Position numbers and translations under genes: made by a program
In this document: in pieces, positions 16,588 through 25,407 of the stretch
Numbering within the stretch: position 1 is the first letter of the stretch
How the letters are laid out: every line of letters begins with the position of its first letter
The notes under the pieces: generated by a model
Told to the model about the DNA's origin: nothing
The model's input: the letters and a program-made list of their open reading frames with translations, nothing else
The model's database searches: none
Assembly: GCF_017349355.1 (NCBI RefSeq)
Contig: NZ_JAFMPM010000008.1
Span: forward strand, 744,001 to 808,000
Reading direction: 5' to 3'
DNA: 64,000 bases
DNA from: Thiothrix fructosivorans
GTDB lineage: Bacteria; Pseudomonadota; Gammaproteobacteria; Thiotrichales; Thiotrichaceae

Positions 16588-18652
16588 CATTGTGCTGGAC
16601 AACCCAGACTATTACATCAACCGTGAATTGAGCTTGTTGGCATTTAATTGCCGCGTGTTGGAACTGGCGAGTGACCCGACCACGCCGTTGTTGGAACGCC
16701 TGAAATTCTTGTGCATTTCCAGTTCCAACCTCGATGAATTTTTTGAAGTGCGCGTCGGGCGGCTTAAACAGCAGTTGAGCTTGGATATTGCGGCGATGGG
16801 GGCGGATAAGCTGTCGCCGCCTGCCGTGTTGCGCCAGATTGAACAGCACGTCCGCGATTTGGTGGAACGCCAATACAAACTGCTGAATGATGCGTTGATT
16901 CCGGCATTGCGTCAGGAAGGCATTTACTTCGTGCGTCGTACCCATTGGGATGAGCGCCAGCACGCGTGGTTGTCGGATTATTTTGACCGCGAATTGATGC
17001 CCTTGCTTAGCCCATTAGGGTTAGACCCTGCGCACCCGTTCCCGAATATTCTCAACAAAAGCCTGAACTTTATCGTTAGTTTGCAAGGCACGGATGCGTT
17101 CGGGCGTGAAATCGACACCGCAATTGTGCAAGCGCCGCGTACCTTGCCGCGCATTATTCGCTTGCCCGTCGATATGGCAGCGAGTGCCAACAGTTTCGTG
17201 TTTCTGTCATCAATTTTGCACGCGTTTATTGGGCGCTTGTTTCCCGGCATGGAAGTGCTGGGTAGTTACCAATTCCGCTTGACCCGCAATAGCAATATGT
17301 TCCTCGATGAAGAGGAAACCGATGATTTATTGCAAGCGATGCAGGGTGAATTGCCGCAGCGCAATTACGGTGCAGTGGTGCGGTTGGAGGTTTCCGATCA
17401 TTGCCCGCAAGATAATATCGACTACTTGAGCGAACAGTTCGATTTGCAAGCCAACGATGTTTATAACGTGAATGGTCCGGTTAACCTCAACCGTTTAATG
17501 GCGATCAGCGATTTGGTGGAGCGGGCGGATTTGCGGTTTCTGCCGTTTCGCCCCGCACCCGCGCTGACGGAACGTTACCCTGATTTGTTTGAGCGCATTC
17601 GTGCGACCGATGTATTGCTGCATCACCCCTACCAAAGTTTCCAGACGCTGATTGATTTTATTGGGCAAGCTGCCAGTGACCCGAATGTATTGGCAGTGAA
17701 AATGACTTTGTACCGCACGGGCAAACAATCGGCGATTGTTGAGCATTTGGTGCGGGCGGCACGGGCAGGTAAGGAAGTGACGGTGGTGGTGGAACTCCGC
17801 GCCCGTTTTGATGAAGAAGCGAATATCAGCCTGACAACGCAGTTGCAACGCGCCGGAGCGCATGTGGTGTACGGGGTAGTCGGCTACAAAACCCACGCGA
17901 AATTGTGCATGGTGGTGCGCCGCGAAGGGCAGCAATTACGCCGTTACGCGCATTTAGGCACGGGCAATTACCACCCCGGTACAGCACGGTTGTACACCGA
18001 TTTTGGCTTGTTGACTTGCCACCCCGACATTACCGAAGACGTACACAAGGTGTTTTTGATGTTGACGGGGCTGGGCAGCATTCAGGGGATGAACTACCTG
18101 CTGGTTGCACCGTTTACGTTGTATAACAGTATCTTGCAAAAGATTTCGCGGGAAATAAACCATGCGCGTGACGGCAAACCCGCGTTGATTCGGGCGCGGA
18201 TGAATTCCTTGATTGAGCCGCAAACGATCCACGCTTTGTATCAGGCATCGCAAGCGGGGGTGCGGGTGGAGCTGGTGGTACGCGGTACGTGCTGTTTGCG
18301 CCCCGGCATTGCGGGGGTTTCGGACAATATTCATGTGCGCTCAGTGATGGGGCGATTTTTGGAACATCCGCGTGTGTTCTATTTCCAGAATGACGGGGAT
18401 GAGGAATTGTATTGCTCCAGTGCGGATTGGATGCCCCGCAATTTTTTCCGGCGTGTCGAAGTGGCGTTCCCGATCTTGGATAGCAAGCTGCGCCAGCGGG
18501 TGATACGCGAAGCCTTTGAGCTGCACTTGCAGGACAATACCCAAGCGTGGGAATTGCAGGCGGATGGGGCTTATCTGCGTTGCCAGCCGGAAGCGGGGGA
18601 GGCGGTGGTGAGTGCGCAAAGCCGTTTGCTGGCGATGTTGACGGGGAAGTAA
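16556..18652 (+). CDS. ppk: Polyphosphate kinase 1
   Basis: PPK1 polymerises the terminal phosphate of ATP into polyphosphate. The 698 residues match the family: an N-terminal helical domain with YINRELSLLAFNCRVLELA and SSSNLDEFFEVRVGRL, then phospholipase-D-like domains with AVKMTLYRTGKQSAIV, the phospho-acceptor His in YKTHAKLCMVVRREG, HLGTGNYHPGTARLYTDFG and NDGDEELYCSSADWM. The start ATG 16556 gives the usual length; it overlaps the GNAT gene by 32 bases. It is the last gene of the Pho-box operon, so storage of phosphate is coupled to lipid remodelling. Confidence 0.93.
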   Translation: MTRHIPTTSTDIVLDNPDYYINRELSLLAFNCRVLELASDPTTPLLERLKFLCISSSNLDEFFEVRVGRLKQQLSLDIAAMGADKLSPPAVLRQIEQHVRDLVERQYKLLNDALIPALRQEGIYFVRRTHWDERQHAWLSDYFDRELMPLLSPLGLDPAHPFPNILNKSLNFIVSLQGTDAFGREIDTAIVQAPRTLPRIIRLPVDMAASANSFVFLSSILHAFIGRLFPGMEVLGSYQFRLTRNSNMFLDEEETDDLLQAMQGELPQRNYGAVVRLEVSDHCPQDNIDYLSEQFDLQANDVYNVNGPVNLNRLMAISDLVERADLRFLPFRPAPALTERYPDLFERIRATDVLLHHPYQSFQTLIDFIGQAASDPNVLAVKMTLYRTGKQSAIVEHLVRAARAGKEVTVVVELRARFDEEANISLTTQLQRAGAHVVYGVVGYKTHAKLCMVVRREGQQLRRYAHLGTGNYHPGTARLYTDFGLLTCHPDITEDVHKVFLMLTGLGSIQGMNYLLVAPFTLYNSILQKISREINHARDGKPALIRARMNSLIEPQTIHALYQASQAGVRVELVVRGTCCLRPGIAGVSDNIHVRSVMGRFLEHPRVFYFQNDGDEELYCSSADWMPRNFFRRVEVAFPILDSKLRQRVIREAFELHLQDNTQAWELQADGAYLRCQPEAGEAVVSAQSRLLAMLTGK

Positions 18653-18659
18653 CAAAAAA

Positions 18660-18678
18660 GGGAGCGACTGGCGCTCCC
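18660..18678. terminator. Bidirectional intrinsic terminator between ppk and pstS copy 2
   Basis: GGGAGCG (18660-18666) and CGCTCCC (18672-18678) form a seven-pair stem with a five-base loop and an A-run on the left. It resembles the hairpin at 3944 and lies between convergent genes. Confidence 0.7.
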
Positions 18679-18713
18679 TAATAGTAGACGATGATAGTGT
18701 TGTTAGAAGGCAG

Positions 18714-19799
18714 TTACTTCAGCGCATCCGCCGCTAATGGCTTGAGTTCAGCCGCTGTTGCCGCCACGTCTTTGCGCATGGCATCTGGCATAGGGATTAA
18801 GCCTTTGTCAGCCAAATAGCCATCATTGCCCCACGCATCTTCACTGGTGAATTCAGTGACGAATTCTTTGATGCCTTTTACTTGGTCAACGTGTGCGTTT
18901 TTCACGTACATGAACAGTGGGCGCGAGACAGGGTAGCTAGCGTCAGAAATGCTTTCAAAGGTTGGCGCAATGCCGCCCACTTTTGAGCCTTTCACCTTGT
19001 CGTTGTTTTGTTCCAAGAAGCTGAAACCGAAGATACCCAGCGCATTCGTGTTGGCTTCCAGCTTTTGCACGATCAGGTTATCGTTTTCACCGGCTTCGAT
19101 GTAAACGCCGTCTTCACGCATGGTGGTGCAAGCCGCTTTGTGCTCTTTTTCCTTGGCTTTAGCGTCGTCTTCTTTGCCCGCTTCTTTCAGTTTTTTGGCT
19201 TCATCCTTCATCGCATCCAATGGTGCTACGCCTTTACAGCCGCCTTCCATGACCATTTCGGCGAACGCATCACGCGTACCGGAGGTAGGCGGTGGGCCCA
19301 GTACTTCGATCTTTGTGTCTGGCAGGGCAGGGTTGATGGCTTTCCATGTTTTGTAAGGATTCGCGACCATTTCGCCTTTGTCATTCGGCACAGTTTTTGC
19401 CAATGCCATGAACATGTCTTTCAGGCTCAGGTCATAATCAGCCGCGCTTTTGGCGTTAGCAATCGCAATGCCGTCGAAGCCAACTTGAACTTCAGTGACT
19501 TTATCAACGCCATTTTTGATGCAATCATCCAATTCGCTTTTTTTCATGCGGCGTGAAGCGTTGGTGACATCGGGCGTGTCAATGCCTGCACCGGAGCAAA
19601 ACAGTTTGAAACCGCCACCTGTGCCCGTCGCTTCGACTTTTGGCGCAGCATTGCCGGTTTTTTTGGCAAATGTTTCAGCAACGCTGGTGGAGAAGGGGTA
19701 TACGGTGGAAGAACCCACGATTTCGATATTGTCGCGGGCGTGCGCAGCAGTCGCAGACAGTGCCAGAGCAGCCGCCATCGCGAGGGTAAGTTTCTTCAT
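18714..19799 (-). CDS. pstS: Phosphate ABC transporter substrate-binding protein PstS (copy 2)
   Basis: 361 residues, a paralogue of the protein at 4049: signal peptide 1-21 (cleavage at AHA), IEIVGSSTVYPFS, PPPTSGTRDA and EAGENDNLIVQKL are shared. It differs by a Lys/Glu/Asp/Ala-rich insertion before HKAACTTMREDG that looks like a charged helical hairpin; copy 1 has only a short loop there. The start is ATG 19799, with GGAGAC upstream; an in-frame upstream ATG at 19865 would run through the Pho box and lack a signal peptide at the N-terminus. No pstCAB genes accompany it. Confidence 0.9.
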   Translation of the reverse strand: MKKLTLAMAAALALSATAAHARDNIEIVGSSTVYPFSTSVAETFAKKTGNAAPKVEATGTGGGFKLFCSGAGIDTPDVTNASRRMKKSELDDCIKNGVDKVTEVQVGFDGIAIANAKSAADYDLSLKDMFMALAKTVPNDKGEMVANPYKTWKAINPALPDTKIEVLGPPPTSGTRDAFAEMVMEGGCKGVAPLDAMKDEAKKLKEAGKEDDAKAKEKEHKAACTTMREDGVYIEAGENDNLIVQKLEANTNALGIFGFSFLEQNNDKVKGSKVGGIAPTFESISDASYPVSRPLFMYVKNAHVDQVKGIKEFVTEFTSEDAWGNDGYLADKGLIPMPDAMRKDVAATAAELKPLAADALK

Positions 19800-19843
19800 T
19801 TGCTTGTCTCCAAAGGGTTTAACTGCTGCGTACTGTAGAGGTG

Positions 19844-19865
19844 CAATATGACAACTGTGTGACAC
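19844..19865 (-). promoter_or_regulatory. Pho box upstream of pstS copy 2
   Basis: On the minus strand GTGTCACACAG / TTGTCATATTG are two adjoining 11-bp units, each a close match to CTGTCAT, ending 45 bases before the start codon. The site overlaps the last base of the rapZ stop codon. Confidence 0.75.
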
Positions 19866-20728
19866 TAACGCACGTAATTAAGTTCGCGATGCCGCAAAAT
19901 CACGTTTTCACCCAGTGTTTGGTGGAAATGCTGATAAAGCTGTTCAGCAAGGTACACCGAACGATGCCGCCCGCCGGTACAGCCGATGGATACCGTCAAG
20001 TAAGCGCGTTGGCAATTACTGTCATGGCTGGGTAGCCAATTGCTGAGGAAATCGCGGATGTCGCGGTACATGCGCTGGACTTCTTCGTGCTTTTCCAGCC
20101 ATTCGATAATGCCTTTATCGCGCCCAGTCTGGGTGCGTAAGTCCGATTCCCAATAAGGGTTGGGCAAGCAACGCACGTCAAACAGGAAGTCAGAATCGGT
20201 CGGCGGGTTGTGTTTGAAGCCGAAGGATTGAATCATCAGTGACAAATGCTGCTGTTCGGTTTGACAAACTCGTGCTTTGAGCATTCGCCCCAATTCGTAC
20301 ACGCCAATGTGTGACGTGTCTAGGCGCAAATCAGCATCGATCGCCAAGGGTTCGAGCAAGGTGGCTTCTAAAGCAATGGCTTTGTCGAGTTCTTGTGCTT
20401 CGCTGGTCAAGGGATGCCGACGGCGGGTTTCGTTGTAACGCTTGCGCAAAACTTCGGGGTTGGCATACAGGTAAATCACTTGCGTACTAGGGACACGCTG
20501 CCGGACACGTTTGATAATGGCAGGGGTATCCAGCAAGCTGTCACGCCCGCCGCGTATGTCGATCCCGACCGCCAAATACGGTTGTTTGGCAATCTGTGGT
20601 GTGCCGAGCAAGGCTTCCAACAATTGCGAGGGCAGGTTGTCAATGCAGTAATAACCGTTGTCTTCGAGCGTGTGCAGGGCGTAACTTTTGCCCGCACCTG
20701 ACATGCCACTAATAATGACTAAGTGCAT
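19865..20728 (-). CDS. rapZ: RNase adapter protein / P-loop protein RapZ
   Basis: 287 residues. Walker A is GMSGAGKS (8-15), and the C-terminal domain has SIGCTGGRHRSVYLAEQL, the nucleotide/metabolite pocket of the YvcJ/RapZ family. In enterobacteria RapZ senses glucosamine-6-phosphate and guides RNase E to the sRNA GlmZ, adjusting glmS expression. It lies 4 bases after ptsN, in the conserved rpoN-hpf-ptsN-rapZ order. There is no ptsO (NPr) gene after it as in E. coli; the phosphate-binding gene follows instead. Confidence 0.93.
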   Translation of the reverse strand: MHLVIISGMSGAGKSYALHTLEDNGYYCIDNLPSQLLEALLGTPQIAKQPYLAVGIDIRGGRDSLLDTPAIIKRVRQRVPSTQVIYLYANPEVLRKRYNETRRRHPLTSEAQELDKAIALEATLLEPLAIDADLRLDTSHIGVYELGRMLKARVCQTEQQHLSLMIQSFGFKHNPPTDSDFLFDVRCLPNPYWESDLRTQTGRDKGIIEWLEKHEEVQRMYRDIRDFLSNWLPSHDSNCQRAYLTVSIGCTGGRHRSVYLAEQLYQHFHQTLGENVILRHRELNYVR

Positions 20729-20732
20729 AAGA

Positions 20733-21221
20733 TTACGCTGCTAATGCACCCTTAAAGGGGTGACTGGGTGGGTTGAAGAGGCTAATGAAGTGATCCAGCA
20801 GGGTTTGTTGGTCGTGTTGACTGCAAATTTGCTCAATCAACGCTTTTTGGATGAGCGTGCTGGTCAGTTGGGTAATGAGTTCGGAATAATCGGGGGCTTG
20901 GTTGGCTGGCACAAGAATAGCCATAAACAGTTGCACGGGTTTTTTATCCGGTGCATCCATTTTGACGCCATCTTCCAGTAACAACAAAGCCCCACACGGT
21001 TTTAATACAGACATACACGCATGGGGAATAGCTACGCCATTCCCGATGGTGGTACTACCCAGCTTCTCCCGACTGGTCAGGGCGTCGAAAATCGCCGCTG
21101 CACTTAATGCCTGTTGCCCGATGGCAAGCATTTCTGCCAATTGTTCAAAGGCGCGTTTCTTGCTGGAAACGTCGGGTTTACAAGCAATGCGTTCGGCAGA
21201 CAGCAGGGTAGTGATGTCCAT
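20733..21221 (-). CDS. ptsN: Nitrogen PTS enzyme IIA (PtsN)
   Basis: 162 residues, a single EIIA-Ntr domain with the phosphorylatable His in GVAIPHA and the preceding TSREKLGSTTIGN. PtsN is a regulatory phosphocarrier, not a sugar transporter component; it controls potassium transport and other targets in relatives. It sits between hpf (6 bases upstream) and rapZ. Confidence 0.92.
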   Translation of the reverse strand: MDITTLLSAERIACKPDVSSKKRAFEQLAEMLAIGQQALSAAAIFDALTSREKLGSTTIGNGVAIPHACMSVLKPCGALLLLEDGVKMDAPDKKPVQLFMAILVPANQAPDYSELITQLTSTLIQKALIEQICSQHDQQTLLDHFISLFNPPSHPFKGALAA

Positions 21222-21227
21222 TGGGGG

Positions 21228-21563
21228 TTAGTCCGTTTCTTCAGCAGCAGCAACCAATTGCGCCGCTTCCTGACGATGATGGTCTTTGGTTTTTTCCTTG
21301 TGCTTGACAATCTGTCTATCCAGCTTGTCAGTCAGGGCATCAATGGCTGCATACATATCCTCTGCAACCGCTTCGGCGAACATGTGGTTGCCGTTAACGT
21401 GGAAGGTGGCTTCTGCCTTGTGCTGTTGCTTGTTAACTTCCAGGATGAAGTGGATTTTCATTACTTGGTCAAAATGGCGCTTCAGGCGGTCTGCCTTTTC
21501 ACGCACGTAGTTGCTCATGGAGTCGGTCACTTCTAGATGATGCCCAGTGATTTCTAATTGCAT
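21228..21563 (-). CDS. hpf: Short ribosome hibernation promoting factor
   Basis: 111 residues, the short HPF/YfiA type: MQLEITGHHLEVTDSM, then YVREKADRLKRHFDQV and the conserved AEAVAEDMYAAIDALTDKL helix. A basic/acidic tail ends the protein. It binds the 30S decoding site and promotes 100S dimers in stationary phase. AAGGAGC precedes the ATG. Gene order rpoN-hpf-ptsN is as in other gammaproteobacteria. Confidence 0.92.
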   Translation of the reverse strand: MQLEITGHHLEVTDSMSNYVREKADRLKRHFDQVMKIHFILEVNKQQHKAEATFHVNGNHMFAEAVAEDMYAAIDALTDKLDRQIVKHKEKTKDHHRQEAAQLVAAAEETD

Positions 21564-21622
21564 AATGCAAGCTCCTTGTTCAAGGTCATGAAAGAAACGG
21601 TGCTAGTCGTTACACACACCGT

Positions 21623-23107
21623 TTAGGTCGAAACCAACGCCTTCCGGTCATGCGATGACGGGATGGACATGGCTTCACGGTACTTGGCAACGGTTCGCCG
21701 TGCCACGTTGATACCCTGCTCGTTAAGCAGGTTAGTCAATTGGTTGTCACTCAGGGGTGAGTGTTGATTTTCCTCGTTAATCAGCTTTTTGAGCATGGCG
21801 CGGATAGCGGTAGAGGAACAGCTAGAACCTGTATCGGTATCGACTTGGCTGGAGAAAAAGTATTTGAATTCAAAAATACCGCGTGGGGTATACAGGTATT
21901 TGTTGGTGGTGACGCGGGAAATGGTGGACTCGTGCATTTCAAGTTCTTCAGCTATATCCCTGAGAATCAGCGGCTTCATCGCCTGTTCACCGTATTGCAT
22001 GAAAGCGCTTTGGCGCTCAACGATGGCTTTGGCAACACTGAGCATGGTTGAATTGCGGCTTTCAACACTGCGGATCAACCAACGCGCCTGTTGCAGGTTG
22101 GCTTTGAAGTAACTGGCATCGTGTTCACTTTTTACTTGCCCCAACATCTCTGCATAGTATTGGTTAACTTGCAGGCTTGGTGTGACTTGCGCATTGAGTG
22201 AAACCACCCACTCTCCTTTGATCTTACGGACATAGGCATCAGGGACAATGTAATCCGCCTTGGTGGCTGAATAAGCACTGCCGGGGCGCGGTTGAAGACT
22301 GCGCAATAACAGGATGATCTCTTCCAATTCGCCCTGTTCTATTTTCAACCGCTTGCTGATTTCTTTATAATCCCGCCGCTCCATCAAGTCCAGATTTTTT
22401 TCGACGAGCTGGCGTGCTTTGAACAAAATTCGGCTTTCGGGCAAGTGTGCCAGTTGGATTAACAAGCATTCGCGCAAATCCCGTGCACCTACGCCAAGGG
22501 GGTCAAGCTGCTGAATAAATGTGAGTACAACTTCCACATCTTCAATGTCGATGGGCAGTTCGTCGCTGAGTGAGGCAAAAATTTCATCCAGAGGGTCACA
22601 CAAATAACCAGCATCGTCGAGTGAGCCAATCAGGGTTTCAGCAATCTGTTTGTCAATGTTGGTGAGGTTGCTCATGCGGATTTGCCAGAGCAAATGTTCC
22701 TGCAAGCCGCTATCGGCGGTGTCGCCTTGGTTTTCGAGGAAGCCGGAGGCATCGCCACCACTATCGCTGTTGCTGCTGCGGGTGTCGTAGATGTCTTCCC
22801 ATTCCGCATCCATGTGCATTTCGTCAGGAATTTCGGTGTCAAGGTGCGATTGTTCGACAGGGGCATCGGCGGGTGGGTCGTAATCGCTGGCTTCAACATC
22901 GAGTTCGGCAGGCGACTCGCTGGGGATTTCTGGGCGCGAGTCATCGCTTTCATCAGCGAGTTGCAGCAAGGGATTGTCTTCCAGCGCTTGCTGAATTTCG
23001 TTCTGAAGTTCCAGTGAAGACAATTGCAACAGGCGAATGGCTTGCTGTAATTGCGGGGTCATGGAAAGTGTCTGACCCAGTTTGAGATCAAATCCCTGTT
23101 TAAGCAT
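21623..23107 (-). CDS. rpoN: RNA polymerase sigma-54 factor
   Basis: 494 residues. Region I begins LKQGFDLKLGQTLSMTPQLQQAIRLLQLS with the glutamine-rich activator-interacting helix. An acidic linker (about 55-120) follows, then the core-binding domain (QLDPLGVGARDLRECLL), the HTH (MHESTISRVTTNKYLYTPRGIFEFK) and the RpoN box ARRTVAKYREAM near the C-terminus. It directs activator-dependent promoters of the -24/-12 type. It lies 81 bases downstream of lptB. Confidence 0.95.
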   Translation of the reverse strand: MLKQGFDLKLGQTLSMTPQLQQAIRLLQLSSLELQNEIQQALEDNPLLQLADESDDSRPEIPSESPAELDVEASDYDPPADAPVEQSHLDTEIPDEMHMDAEWEDIYDTRSSNSDSGGDASGFLENQGDTADSGLQEHLLWQIRMSNLTNIDKQIAETLIGSLDDAGYLCDPLDEIFASLSDELPIDIEDVEVVLTFIQQLDPLGVGARDLRECLLIQLAHLPESRILFKARQLVEKNLDLMERRDYKEISKRLKIEQGELEEIILLLRSLQPRPGSAYSATKADYIVPDAYVRKIKGEWVVSLNAQVTPSLQVNQYYAEMLGQVKSEHDASYFKANLQQARWLIRSVESRNSTMLSVAKAIVERQSAFMQYGEQAMKPLILRDIAEELEMHESTISRVTTNKYLYTPRGIFEFKYFFSSQVDTDTGSSCSSTAIRAMLKKLINEENQHSPLSDNQLTNLLNEQGINVARRTVAKYREAMSIPSSHDRKALVST

Positions 23108-23188
23108 TGTTCTTGTTATTCCTTTGTCCTATGACGCTTATGAAGCCAGTGTTTCATGAGTCTCATACTACGCTAATCGGGTAAAATT

Positions 23189-23914
23189 TCACAGTTTGAA
23201 GTTTTCGCCCAGATAAACGCGACGGGCTTGTTCGTCTTGCAAGATGGCTTCGGGTGTACCTTCCACCAGAATTTTACCTTCGCTAAGGATGTACGCACGG
23301 TGGCAAATGCCCAAGGTTTCGCGCACGTTATGGTCAGTAATCAGTACGCCAATATCACGTTCCACCAGATGGCGGATAATTTTTTGAATTTCCAGCACTG
23401 AAATGGGGTCAACCCCCGCAAACGGTTCATCCAGCAGGATAAACGCTGGGTCGCTGGCAAGCGCACGCGCAATTTCCGCACGGCGGCGTTCCCCACCTGA
23501 CAGGCTGATGCCATGGCTATCACGCAAATGGGTCAGTTGGAATTCATCCAGCAGGCTATCCACTTTGGCTTGGCGTTGTTGGCGGTTCAAATCTTTACGC
23601 AATTCCAGCACTGCCATAATGTTTTGCGCGACCGTGAGGCTGCGGAAAATGCTGGCTTCTTGGGCAAGGTAGCCGATGCCTTCACGGGCGCGTTCGTGCA
23701 TGGCTTGCGCGGTAATGTCTTTGTCGTTGAGCAAGACTTGCCCCGCATCCGCCCCAACCAAGCCGACAATCATGTAGAAGCAAGTGGTTTTGCCCGCGCC
23801 ATTGGGTCCTAGCAAACCAACCACTTCGGCATTATTGACGTGCAAATCCACGCCTTTGAGGATTTGGCGTTTCTTGTAACTTTTTTGCAAGTTACGTGCC
23901 GCTAAGGTATTCAT
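23189..23914 (-). CDS. lptB: Lipopolysaccharide export ATPase LptB
   Basis: 241-residue ABC ATPase: Walker [10 protein letters not shown], signature LSGGERRR, Walker [15 protein letters not shown] and the switch His in VLITDHNV. With LptFG and LptC it extracts LPS from the inner membrane and pushes it onto the LptA bridge. Its start overlaps lptA by 4 bases. Confidence 0.95.
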   Translation of the reverse strand: MNTLAARNLQKSYKKRQILKGVDLHVNNAEVVGLLGPNGAGKTTCFYMIVGLVGADAGQVLLNDKDITAQAMHERAREGIGYLAQEASIFRSLTVAQNIMAVLELRKDLNRQQRQAKVDSLLDEFQLTHLRDSHGISLSGGERRRAEIARALASDPAFILLDEPFAGVDPISVLEIQKIIRHLVERDIGVLITDHNVRETLGICHRAYILSEGKILVEGTPEAILQDEQARRVYLGENFKL

Positions 23915-24444
23915 TCGGCGGCTTTATTGGTTGGGTAAAACACGGCAGACACCCGCCCTGATTTGCCTTTGCCACCTGTGCCACCGGCTTTGAGTTGCCC
24001 TGTACCCGTCAGGTATTCGATGTGGTTGCTGGTGAAGCGGTCTTGGTCTTGCAAGAGTTCCGCGTCGCCATCGAGGATCAGGCGCTTTTCCTTCACCCAA
24101 TACTGCATCGTCCGCGCTTTGCCGCTGGCGCGTTTGCCGTTGTCCATTGTTTGCTTGAGACTGACGGGTGCGCCTGTCGCCATAATGCTGGTGATTTCAT
24201 TGTTGGGGGCGTTGATTTCAATGTGTGCAGCAAGGATTTCTAATGTGCCTTGGCGGATAATGACATTGCCATCGTAGCTGGCTGTGCCTGCCATTTTGTC
24301 AAATACGGCGGAGTTGGCTTCAATTTGTACGGGTGCTTCTACGTCGGCTTTGAGGGCGTGCGCCGTCGTGGCTACAACGCTCAGTAGCAAGCATAATAGC
24401 CCTGTAGTTAACCTTTTATTTGACTTGGTAGGTTGAGCGCACAT
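23911..24444 (-). CDS. lptA: Lipopolysaccharide transport periplasmic protein LptA
   Basis: 177 residues with a signal peptide (about 1-31, [15 protein letters not shown]) and an OstA-like beta-jellyroll: [32 protein letters not shown] and [11 protein letters not shown]. LptA forms the periplasmic bridge between LptC and LptD. The gene overlaps the end of lptC by 29 bases and lptB by 4. Confidence 0.9.
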   Translation of the reverse strand: MCAQPTKSNKRLTTGLLCLLLSVVATTAHALKADVEAPVQIEANSAVFDKMAGTASYDGNVIIRQGTLEILAAHIEINAPNNEITSIMATGAPVSLKQTMDNGKRASGKARTMQYWVKEKRLILDGDAELLQDQDRFTSNHIEYLTGTGQLKAGGTGGKGKSGRVSAVFYPTNKAAE

Positions 24445-24856
24445 TGGAATCCAATCTCAGTAAATGATCATCAAGTTTAGCGGTAAGTCCGGTGGATTGC
24501 ATCGTGCCTGAAGGTGAAGTCATGAACACTTCCGCATCCGTGGAAATTTCCCGTGTGGCTTGATCATACAACAAATGGTCTGACTGTAGCTTGAATCCTG
24601 CACTGGTGTTAATTTCCGGTGCAATAATGCGGCTTTGGCGTTTGCCTTGCCAATGCGACAAATGCTTGCCGGACAGTTGGTAGCTGACTTTGCCATCGGA
24701 TTCTACTGCCATGATGGAAAAATCCGACAGGTAGTAGTCGATCTGGTCTTTTTCCATCGTTAATTGGCGGATGTTGGTTTTGCCAAAATAATCTTCTGCC
24801 TGCGTAATCAGCAGGATCAGCATCAGCGCAACCACCAGCGCAATGACGTGTTTCAT
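24416..24856 (-). CDS. lptC: LPS export protein LptC
   Basis: 146 residues: one N-terminal membrane helix (VIALVVALMLILLITQA) and a short LptA-like periplasmic jellyroll (YYLSDFSIMAVESDGKVSYQLSGKHL...). It receives LPS from LptBFG and hands it to LptA. It is shorter than the E. coli protein (191 residues) but within the family range. The start overlaps the kdsC stop by 4 bases. Confidence 0.88.
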   Translation of the reverse strand: MKHVIALVVALMLILLITQAEDYFGKTNIRQLTMEKDQIDYYLSDFSIMAVESDGKVSYQLSGKHLSHWQGKRQSRIIAPEINTSAGFKLQSDHLLYDQATREISTDAEVFMTSPSGTMQSTGLTAKLDDHLLRLDSNVRSTYQVK

Positions 24857-25407
24857 GTCAAATAGCTTGCCAGTTTGGCTTGCAGCTTGCCGTGGGCGTG
24901 CAGTAACAGCTCGCAGACTTCACGCCCTGCACCGCGCCCGCCATGCGTTTGTGTGACCCAATGCGCGTGTTGCTTGACGTAGTAGTGCGCGTCACCGACC
25001 GCAATCGCAAAACCGACTTGCGCCATCACGGGTAAATCCACCACATCGTCACCGACATAGGCGATGTTTTCCGGTTTTAAGCCGGTTCGGGTGAGCAGTT
25101 CGGTGAAGGCGGGGCGTTTGTCACGATAGCCTTGCCAGATGCGGTCACGTGGAATTTTCAGGTTGTCAGCACGGTGCAATACCAGTTCGGATTGCCGCCC
25201 GGTGATTAGTGCCATTTCCAAGCCGCTTTCCAGCAACATGCGGATGCCGTGTCCGTCTTTGGAGTTGAAGGCTTTGTATTCCTGCCCATGATTGTCGAAG
25301 AACAGGCTGCCATCGGTCAGCACGCCGTCAATGTCGAAAATAACCAGACGGGTGTTGCGGGCGCGTTCCAGCACCGCAGCGGGGAGTGTGTCAAAAGTGT
25401 CTAACAT
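24853..25407 (-). CDS. kdsC: 3-deoxy-D-manno-octulosonate 8-phosphate phosphatase KdsC
   Basis: 184-residue HAD phosphatase of the C0 type: the nucleophile motif FDIDGVLTDG, the TGR of motif II (ALITGRQSE) and motif III/IV AYVGDDVVDLPVM. It removes phosphate from KDO-8-phosphate in inner-core LPS synthesis. It overlaps kdsD by one base (TGATG) and lptC by 4, forming one operon. Confidence 0.93.
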   Translation of the reverse strand: MLDTFDTLPAAVLERARNTRLVIFDIDGVLTDGSLFFDNHGQEYKAFNSKDGHGIRMLLESGLEMALITGRQSELVLHRADNLKIPRDRIWQGYRDKRPAFTELLTRTGLKPENIAYVGDDVVDLPVMAQVGFAIAVGDAHYYVKQHAHWVTQTHGGRGAGREVCELLLHAHGKLQAKLASYLT

